Source: Inia geoffrensis (Eukaryota; Chordata; Mammalia; Artiodactyla; Iniidae). From it: a stretch of 64,000 nucleotides of DNA. Location: the NCBI GenBank assembly GCA_036417435.1, contig CM070918.1, positions 31,627,523 to 31,691,522 of the forward strand, given 5' to 3'. Below the pieces are notes generated by a model. It made no database searches and was not told the DNA's origin. It saw nothing but the letters and a program-made list of their open reading frames with translations. Below are positions 56,692 through 64,000 of this stretch, piece after piece (position 1 is the stretch's first letter; each line of letters begins with the position of its first letter). Position numbers and translations under genes: made by a program.

Positions 56692-56830
56692 ATATATGTA
56701 TATGTATAGCTGATTCACTTTGTTATAAAGTAGAAACTAACACACCATTGTAAAGCAATTATACTTCAATAAATATGCTAAAAAAAAAAAGTTAAGCTCC
56801 CCTAAAGAAAAAAAAAAAAAAAAAAAAGAG

Positions 56831-57450
56831 TTGGACATCAACAAAAGAATTATGCAAGGAGCAAGACTTACAAGATATAGAATTCCTAGTACACAGGCAC
56901 ATTTTCTCTCACTCTATCTCTCTATAGTAATTGCTAACTTAGTCTTTCATTTATTTCTGATGTAAAAATAATCCACTTTGGTTCGTTTCTTAATATCTGA
57001 AGTTCTATAAGAAATAACGTGTACTCACAATGCTTCTGGATTTTAAAAAGGGAACAATATGAAAAATTTCCCCTTTCTTTTTTTTAGGCATGAAAATAGT
57101 TAGCTGCATAAGAGTTAGGATATCATTCTTATCATTTCAGTTCCTCTAATGAACTCTGCCACTAGTATTCTGTGACAGCAGTGTATAATCAAAAGAGAAG
57201 AGTTTTCATATTTAATATGAAATAGAACTGCTCTTTTTCTACAGACATTTTGCTTGGTTTTTGGTCCGCATCTCCAACTAGTTAGTCCTTGTTCTCAACA
57301 TAGCTCATACTAAAAAGAAACTGTCTCCAAATTTGTGATCATATACTTAATTCCTAGCCCTTTAAAATACCCTTACCTTAAATACGGAATTTTCAGGTAC
57401 TTCTCATCTAAATTTCTCTTCCTCTAACATTCATTTGTTATTCAGTAGCA
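56831..57450. other. Gene-free stretch, no clear repeat
   Basis: AT-rich; nothing recognisable. Confidence 0.4.
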
Positions 57451-57452
57451 TC

Positions 57453-57467
57453 ATAAATGTTCTTTAC
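57453..57467. repeat. Target-site duplication, left copy (SINE 57468-57806)
   Basis: ataaatgttctttac here; ataaatgttgtttac at 57807-57821 (one mismatch). Confidence 0.92.
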
Positions 57468-57806
57468 GGGACTGCCCTAGTGGCGCAGAGGTTAAGAATC
57501 TGCCTGCCAATGCAGGGGGCATGGGTTCGAGCCGTGGTCTGGGAAGATCCCACGTGCCGTGGAGCAACTAAGCCCGTGTCCCACAGCTACTGAGCCTGCG
57601 TGCCACAACTACTGAAGCCCGTGTGCCTACAGCCTGTGCTCCGCAACCAGAGAAGCCACCGCAATGAGAAGCCCATGCACCGCAACAAAGGGTAGCCCCT
57701 GCTCACCACAACTAGAGAAAGCTCACATGCAGCAATGAAGACCCAATGCAGCCAAAAATATAAATAAATAAGTTTATTTTAAAAAATAATTTAAATAAAT
57801 AAATAA
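57468..57806 (+). mobile_element. CHR-1 SINE
   Basis: gggactgccctagtggcgca at the 5' end, tRNA-like part, one or two 'acaactactga' units, then caacaaagggtagcccctgc and gaagacccaatgcagcc, with a complex AT tail (aaataaataaataa). Slightly shorter than the 30.8-kb copy in the repeated section. Confidence 0.95.
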
Positions 57807-58010
57807 ATAAATGTTGTTTACACAGAATCACTTAAAATTATCCACTAACTATGTTTTTCAGTATCTTTTATTTAACTCCTGAGACGTATGTTGAAAATGT
57901 CCTTCTATTTACAGGTTATGCTTTTACTCGACATTTGAAAGCACAATTTTAACTTCATTTATAATAATTACGGTGAGTTCTTCACATATGAAAAGTACTA
58001 AAAAGAAATG

Positions 58011-58280
58011 TTCATTGAATAATAATAATAAGTAGCTTATATTTATGTAGCATTTATTATGCCCAAAGCACTATTCTAAGCACTTTTTAGAATTGACTTC
58101 TTTAGCCTCTATATAACCATAGGAAGCAGCTCTACTATTATCTCCCATTTTACTACTACTACTACTATCTCCCATTTTACAGATGATATAACTGAGGCAT
58201 AAAGAAACTTGCCAAGGTTACCTAGAGAATATATGCCAGAGGTGATGTTTTTAACCTAGCAATCTCTTGCTCCACACTCT
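58011..58280 (-). repeat. MIR with internal duplication (copy 1 of local pair)
   Basis: Antisense MIR ('agcatttattatgcccaaagcactattctaagcac', 'cattttacagatgatataactgaggc', 'gaaacttgccaaggtta'). It contains a doubled segment: atctcccattttactactac then ctatctcccattttacag. A close copy of its first two thirds is at 59095-59266. Confidence 0.85.
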
Positions 58281-58520
58281 GGGTTCTAAACCAATCAAAA
58301 ATACTGCTATGACATTAAGGATCTGGAACCTTGATTTCAAAAACAGAGAAATGAGATCTCACTAAAATCTGTTCAGGAATGTAATTATCTTGCTTATGCC
58401 AGGTTAGAACTAATGATCCTCATGGTTTTGAATGATAATGATTTGGTAGGGGTGGAGGGAACACTTATCTGTATGTGATCCAATTTCTACAGTGAGACCT
58501 TAAATATATATCATCTGTTT

Positions 58521-58739
58521 CCAATGCAGAGGATGCAGGTTCGATCCCTGGTCAGGGAACTAAGATCCCACATGCCGCAGGGCAACTAGGCCCACGCGCC
58601 ACAACTACTGAGATCATGCACCACAACTAGAGAGCCCACGCACTCTGGAGCCCATGCACCACAACTAGAGAGAAGCCCACACCGCAATGAAAGATCCTGC
58701 GTGCCACAACTAAGACCTGACACAGCTAAAATTAATTAA

Positions 58740-58744
<5 letters not shown>
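58521..58744 (+). mobile_element. 5'-truncated CHR SINE
   Basis: Begins inside the tRNA-like part at ccaatgcagaggatgcaggt (box B region) and continues ttcgatccctggtcagggaac, cacatgccgcagggcaacta, acaactactga, with a shortened tail 'cacaactaagacctgacaca'. A (TA)n tract replaces the usual tail. Flanks atatatcatctgttt (58506-58520) and atatatgatctgctt (58790-58804) agree at 13 of 15, so it was probably inserted already truncated. Confidence 0.88.

Positions 58745-58795
<51 letters not shown>
58745..58795. repeat. (TA)n microsatellite
   Basis: About 25 uninterrupted TA units directly after aattaattaat of the SINE tail. Likely grown from that tail and likely length-variable. Confidence 0.95.
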
Positions 58796-58798
<3 letters not shown>

Positions 58799-58799
58799 C

Positions 58800-59090
58800 T
58801 GCTTAACTAGCAACCTTATTCAATTCTCTGTATCACATTTAATAATGCCCACAACTGTGTGGATGAGTCAGATAAGCAGCTACTGAGCAAAGACAAACAT
58901 GAAAACTTGAGTCACTTTTTTGACACTTTATTCATTTAGAAATATGAGGGTTTCTTCAACAGAAGAAACTTAGGGAAAAAAGAGAGAATTTCTTGAAATA
59001 CCATTTTCCCAAGGTATGCAGTCTTAGGAACAGGTAGAACTAGTGACTTCACTGCTGCCAAGATTCTCTCACTTACCCCTGCTTAAAACT
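58800..59090. other. Gene-free stretch, no clear repeat
   Basis: Nothing recognisable. Confidence 0.4.
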
Positions 59091-59094
59091 AGAA

Positions 59095-59266
59095 ATTCAT
59101 TGAATAATAATAAATAGCTTATACTTATGTAGCATACATTATGCCCAAAGCATCATTCTAAGCACTTTTTCAATACTGACTTCTTCAGCCTCTACATAAC
59201 CACAGGAAGCAGCTCTATTATTATCCCCCAATTTACAGATGACATAACTGAGGCATAAAGAAAGCT
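59095..59266 (-). repeat. MIR (copy 2 of local pair)
   Basis: ttcattgaataataataaat, agcttatacttatgtagcat, 'gcccaaagcatcattctaagcactttttcaatactgacttcttcagcctctacataaccacaggaagcagctctattattatc', 'gacataactgaggcataaagaaa'. It matches 58011-58208 almost base for base, including bases not in the MIR core, but lacks the internal doubling. Confidence 0.85.
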
Positions 59267-59269
59267 GCT

Positions 59270-60550
59270 TCTCTGTCAGCTTCATTCTTTCCCCTCAACC
59301 CAGCTTTCTCAACACAGTAAAAAATCATGCCTGTCCAAGTTTCCTTCACTGGAAACTTCTTGCCTCTATTTCCCATTTCTAATTTGCAAAACTGTCAGGA
59401 AGGATTGGCCTAATTGGGGTCGGATGCCCAACCCTATGTCGGTCAAGTATGGCCAGGAGGATGAGGTTTGATGACAACATAGTAGCTGGAAAACAAATGT
59501 TTGGAGTTGGGAACATAGGAGTTCCCAAAATAAAAGGGGGTCTATTGCCAGAAAGGCAGTCCTGGGAAGGCAAAACGTGAGTGCCCACACAAAGAGGCCA
59601 GGTTAGTCAAGACATCAGCCTGCCCCTTACCAGCTGTAGGAGAGGGCAGGTAAAAAATTCCCAAGTCTCAGGTTTGCTCAGTGTATAATAAGAATAAGAA
59701 TCCTGTCTATCTCACCAAATTGTAAGAATTGCCTGACACATGTGTGAATGTGCATAGTAACTTGAAAAATATTACAAAATTTCAAGGTATGACTGTTGCT
59801 ATTACTATCTATATAGGTAACTAAATTTCCCATTTTTCACACTGATGCCTGGAGTCAGACTGACACAGCAAGTGGTCTGAACAAATTGAAGCTCATCTAG
59901 CATCAGAGGCTGTGAGTGTACTTCTTCTCAAGCCATATTGCAGTCCAGCTGTGCATGGTTATTATGCCAAGTTCATCAAGAGGTGGTTAAGCTTCTCAGG
60001 GAGCAGGTGGAGAGGAAGGCAGAATGAGACTTGGCGGGAAGGGAAGAACTCAACCAAGAAACACTGGCTAGTCTACTTTCCAGAGATCTTCCCTCTACTT
60101 CCTGAGCTTTAATTCACTGTTATATGCTTCAGACAATTACCAGTTAATTAATTTCCATGTGGACAAAGATGACTGTTTAATAGGTCAGCTATGTGTCACC
60201 CTGAAGTGAAAACCAACAAAGGAAAGCAGGGTAAATGATCAAAGGAATCAATAGCGTGATGCCTCTCCTAAGTCAACACTAGATACAGGGATGCAGTTAC
60301 TGTTTTGGAGCCAACTTCACTGCTAATGAGTGATAAGTGACTGACTCCTGTAACTAAAGCTTGTTGTTTCTGTCTACCTTTCTCTTTATATAACACCAAA
60401 GGGAGAATGTCTAAATAATAATACAATATACCATTTACATGACACACTTTAATTTCCTAAGCATGTTCCCCTTTATCATTTATCTAAATCAATGCACTTA
60501 AGGTCTATTAGAAATACTGCTAAACTTGGGAGCCTTAAGTACTTGCCACT
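59270..60550. other. Gene-free stretch, no clear repeat
   Basis: 59660-59790 may hold a MIR tail. Minus-strand frames of 69-74 codons at 59366-59590 have no domain. Otherwise unrecognised. Confidence 0.4.
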
Positions 60551-60554
60551 TAAT

Positions 60555-60710
60555 CCATTTGGTGGCCTTGGGAAATGCTTGGCCTCTATTTCATTACTTG
60601 TAAATTGGGGAAAATAATATCTATCTCAAAGTGTTAGCGTGAGGCTTAAATGTAACGATTTATGAGACATCCTCTGTAAATAAGTGCTATATAAACATGA
60701 AAATTGTTTT
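60555..60710 (+). repeat. MIR
   Basis: Sense order: 'ccacttaatccatttggtggccttgggaaatgcttggcctctatttcattacttgtaaattggggaaaataatatc', 'gtgaggcttaaatg'. Confidence 0.8.
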
Positions 60711-60754
60711 AGGATCTAATGAGAATCCTATTAAAGAATACAAGGAAAAGAGAG

Positions 60755-60860
60755 AGTTTCCATGTTTGCATTTAATAAAACTATGACTCAATAAGTTCCA
60801 AAGACTTGACCAAGGCTACTCATAGGAAGCTGAAAGGTACAGGTCTTCCAGTCCCAAATC
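60755..60860 (-). repeat. MIR fragment, weak
   Basis: 'aataaaactatgactcaataagttccaaagacttgaccaaggctactcatagg' fits decayed antisense MIR. Confidence 0.45.
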
Positions 60861-60864
60861 CACT

Positions 60865-63055
60865 TTACTACATTGTTTTGGCAATGGTCCACCAAAGATG
60901 GATGTTTTTTCTGAAAACATACCCTTTTTTGTCCTATTATTTAAGCTAGGAAAAGAAAATGTAATTGAATGAACCATCCCAACAATTATGACCGCTCTCC
61001 AACTCATCACTCTCTTTTTCCAGCAGAAATCATACAGATTCGAGTTTCACAGCATGCAGGGTAGACACATCAGCCCACATTTATGTTAAAACTCGAGTTT
61101 GAAGGAACTCGTTCTGCAAGACCTGTTGGCAGCAAGCAGGCTGTGGAGACTTATGGGTTTGCAATACTGGGAAGGGTGATATTGACTATGAGCGATCTTC
61201 ACCTGACCAGCTACCGTTAAACCTACTTCCTAAGGAAGTTGCAATTTTGCTGTCAAAATTAGAAATGAGGTGGTCTGGGCCTTTACAGTGAGTTTAGTCT
61301 TCTGCCTGGCTGAGGAGAGGCTCTTGTTTAATTGGGCAGTAGCATGACATTTCAGAGATGCACGAAGCGTCTCTGTCACTCCTTCTGGAAGCAAATGCAA
61401 GGAGGATAAGCAACACCAGCACTGAACTGAGTGGGTGCCTTGGTGGCCCTGCCTTTTGGGGAACAAGACCTAAGAGGCTTCTGAAGCTTCCTGGCCAGGC
61501 CAAACAACAGACTCCTAAGACTCTGTGAGTGTCCCGGCCCCGGGTTCTTACTTGTCAAAGGGGAAACATGAGGGTCTCACCGTCTCCTGCTCTACACTTG
61601 TTGTTGCTGCTGCAGTGTCTTAAAGATGGCCCCTGCTGCTCTGTTGCAAGGGGCCCTTCATAAACCCCAGTTGTCAACATACAATCAATTGTGCTATGGG
61701 CAAAAGGATGTTTCATTGTCCCAATATGTGCACCTGGCTAAACCACATCCGCAGGCTGAATGAGCACTTTTTATTTATTTATTTATCTTTCCAGAAATGA
61801 ACACAGAGTGTCTGCTCTGACAGTCTGAGGCAAAAATTTCATAAAAGCTATAAAGTACAAATAGTCATCTTTTAAAAGAAGGAGGTGGGGCTCAGACTGT
61901 AGAACAAAGCCCCCCCCTTTGAAGACTAGCGATTCTAATTTGGAGCCATTTCCCACTCCCAATTCCAAATCTGCATCATTAAACCATGAACAAGTGAAGA
62001 GTAATAATTGTGAACGAGCTGAGTATTTTTTAATGATTTTCTGTCTTATACCCAAAGCAAATAAGCCAAATGCTTACTCAAAGCCGAGGGGGGAGTGAGG
62101 GTGGGGCTTGGTTTTGCAATTTCTTTTTTTTTTTCTATAGTCTTTCTTCTTCCACTGAAAGTGTCTATAAAATTTTTAAAGGAAAGTAGGTTGCTAAAAC
62201 GTACTTAATTTGCCATGATAGATTGAGTCCATGCTTCAGTGACTGTAATTGAATCTGTGACCTATTTCTTTAGTAAAGTAGAAATAGTCTCTGGGGTTTT
62301 TGTCACTACCATCTTTTAATGAAATTCAAAAAGACTGTCAAAATGTCTGCACTTTTTCTACTGGTTGTTAATATTATTACTTTAGAATTTGTTACTTTTT
62401 AATTAATCTTAATAAATGTGTACACACTCTGCAGCTGGCTGTTGGAAATGCTAGACATTGATTCTTCACTGTCATAAGGCAAAGCAAAATCAACAGGACA
62501 GAAAGGGCAGAGTGGCCAGGAAAGGTCTGGACACATTTTGGTTCCACTTTCAAAAAATACTTTAATGCATCCGTTTAGAGAACCTGCCCTGAGAAGAAGG
62601 GTGCACAGAGCATCAGCAGGAAAACGCTGAGGAGCTGCCCCCATGGCCCTCTTCTTGCTGGTGCCACCACTAACCGCTCCATCTTTGCTTTATGGGCTGC
62701 AAACCTGACAAGCCGAGGGCCTCAGGAGCAATATTTTATTGACAAAACGTAAGAGAAAATATGTTTGGCTGCTTTTAAGCCGTGGCGTAGGAGGGTGTTA
62801 CAGAACCAGATGGCTCAAATTAGTCTTTCATTTGCCAGGATGATGGGAAAACACTGCCTGGTTCAACAACTTAAATGGTGGTGGCTGCCTTGCCAATAGC
62901 TGGTTGGCTGTGATTTCAAGGGGCAGTTAGTTGTTCCTTCAGAGTCCAAAAGGACCCAAGGCTCCAGTTCTGAGGTCCATCTCCTACTGTGGCAGGGGTG
63001 GGAGGGAGAAGCAATGTCTTCAGGTCTTGGCCATGGTGGTGTCCACAGGAAAGTT
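60865..63055. other. Gene-free, repeat-poor block
   Basis: About 2.2 kb with no mobile element that I recognise. Minus-strand frames of 60-90 codons (61230-61558, 61783-62055, 62399-62644) lack known domains. 61790-62500 holds AT-rich motif clusters ('agtaataattgtgaac', 'taatttgccatgatag', 'cttttaatgaaattc'). Its freedom from repeats makes it the best candidate block for conserved regulatory DNA or an unrecognised exon. Confidence 0.5.
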
Positions 63056-63058
63056 TTG

Positions 63059-63208
63059 CAGTGGTTTTCAAACATGGCCCCAGACCACAGCATCAGTATC
63101 ATCTAACCTACTGAATCAGAAATTCAGTAGCTGGAATGGGGTCCAACAATCTTTGTTTTATAAGCCAGCCACACAATTCTGATGCTCACTTGAGTTTGTG
63201 AACCACTG
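63059..63208 (+). mobile_element. MER5A-like hAT MITE
   Basis: Starts cagtggttttcaaacatggc and ends gagtttgtgaaccactg (terminal cagtggtt/aaccactg inverted repeat). The inside reads 'agcatcagtatcatctaacc', 'ctactgaatcagaaattcag', 'gtccaacaatctttgttttataagcc'. No target duplication survives. Confidence 0.92.
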
Positions 63209-64000
63209 GGCTACAGAAACGAGTTGGGGTGGCTGGAGCACGGAGATGGGGGTAAGTGGTGGAAAATGAGTCACATTAGGTTCAAATTGAGAACCATCAG
63301 ATATACTCTCGTTTCCCAAATATACTCAGGGCTTTTCCGTCTCTTTGCCACTGATGTTTCTTCTGGCAAAAAGCATCATCTTTCCCCCTCCCGCTTCAAT
63401 CTCTTCCTAATCTCTAACTTTTAAAAATCTTAGCCATTTCCAAGGCTATTTCATGGGTCCCGACCCTATGAGGCCTGACTCTCCGAGGAGCACGCAGTCT
63501 GTCTCTTCGCTGAAACCGCAAGGCTGTGACTTTTCTTGCAGCACTTATATTTAGCTTTGTGCCCCTAGGAAACAAACCGTTGTGGGCAGGTGCTCTGCCG
63601 TAATGTCTATTATGATTCAAGGAACAGAGGAGATGTTAAAATGACTTTTGAAACATAGGGATATTCACTCAGTGGAAAAGGTAGACAACAGCTAGCTTAT
63701 CCGTATCTGCTGGGTAAGTATCTCAGTTCTCCTCTTTGTCCAGTAATCAAGGTAGATCTCCATTCACAGGCCAACGGACGGACCTCATTGTAGGAATGCT
63801 CTCAAGATACAACTAACGACTCAATTTGACACACACTGTGTAGACTGCCAGGTCTCTTGCTAAGTGCTTGTGCCTTAGTGATAAACAAAATGCAGTCCTT
63901 GCTTTTGAAAAAGCTCATATTCTAATGGGAAAACAGCACATAAACAGATATTTCAATGTACCACCATAAGTAGAGAGGCATGCACGAAGTCTGATGTAAG
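63209..64000. other. Gene-free stretch to window end
   Basis: Mostly unrecognised. 63830-63990 ('gtagactgccaggtctcttgctaagtgc ... cagtccttgcttttgaaaaagctcatattctaatggg') looks like a common ancient L2/MIR-age repeat. Confidence 0.4.

Larger units (their letters stand above)
54537..56830 (+). mobile_element. 5'-truncated L1 (3' 2.3 kb)
   Basis: Starts inside the ORF2 reverse-transcriptase region (about 'atttcctctaagatcaggaacaagac'). It runs through the ORF2 C-terminus and a 3' UTR matching the 35-kb element, with AATAAA at 56768-56773 followed by A-runs. A second A-run to about 56827 follows after gttaagctcccctaaag. Flanks gagtagaacat (left) and gagttggacat (right, after the last A-run) match 9 of 11 and may be a decayed target duplication. 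Confidence 0.92.

Noticed and set aside
58745..58795. Possible origin or AT-rich regulatory element
   Set aside because: It is a pure TA microsatellite grown from a SINE tail.
61783..62055. 90-codon minus-strand frame in the repeat-poor block
   Set aside because: No splice-site-bounded coding pattern or domain that I can support; kept only as part of a candidate conserved block.
1..64000. CRISPR array, operon, bacterial mobile system or defence locus
   Set aside because: No regularly spaced identical repeats with unique spacers, no dense open frames and no ribosome-binding pattern. The sequence is mammalian throughout.

Overview
The window reads as nuclear DNA of a cetacean (whale or dolphin). 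At least eleven tRNA-derived SINEs of the CHR type are present, recognisable by their shared start (gcttccctggtggcgcag) and body. Most are the short CHR-2-like form, which is typical of Cetacea; others are the longer CHR-1 form shared with hippos and ruminants. Cetartiodactyl-type L1 elements and much older mammalian repeats (MIR, L2, MaLR LTRs, hAT and Tigger MITEs) fill much of the rest. The species cannot be read from the sequence alone.

I find no host protein-coding exon, no functional tRNA, rRNA or snRNA gene and no CRISPR array. The long open frames are either L1 ORF1/ORF2 remnants, chance frames across SINEs read in either direction, or frames in unique DNA with no recognisable domain. 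The window is therefore intergenic or deep intronic.

Layout. 1-1.2 kb: two L1 3' ends. 1.2-9.3 kb: unique DNA with ancient L2/MIR pieces, two antisense CHR SINEs and an old L1 3' end. 9.3-11.35 kb: an L1 with an inverted 5' part (twin-priming structure), itself hit by a SINE. 11.35-19 kb: unique DNA, MIRs, one antisense and one sense CHR SINE, and a MER2/Tigger MITE. 19.2-20.15 kb: an ancient repeat split by a MaLR-like LTR. 20.5-31.2 kb: SINEs, MIRs, an MLT1-like LTR and two hAT MITEs, one with a perfect 8-bp target duplication. 31.2-35 kb: an old L1 3' end, an MST/THE1-like LTR, then a repeat-poor AT-rich block. 35.12-42.36 kb: a 7.2-kb, essentially full-length but dead L1 on the minus strand that split a MIR. 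42.4-48.65 kb: an L1ME-type fragment split by a SINE, an antisense MLT1 LTR and a 3.7-kb old L1. 48.65-54.5 kb: mostly unique DNA with L2/MIR remnants. 54.54-56.8 kb: a 5'-truncated L1 with a 464-codon ORF2 tail still open. 57.4-60.9 kb: SINEs, a (TA)n tract and a small local duplication around two MIRs. 60.9-64 kb: a repeat-poor block with one MER5A.

The repeats form a readable insertion history. L1 supplied the machinery: SINE target duplications begin A-rich, as expected for L1 endonuclease nicking. Younger SINEs and L1s lie inside older L1s, L2s and MIRs. I found no new multi-gene system. The strongest observations are the twin-primed L1, the full-length L1 inside a MIR, a possible transitional CHR SINE, a local duplication at 58-59.3 kb, and several repeat-free blocks that might be conserved regulatory DNA.
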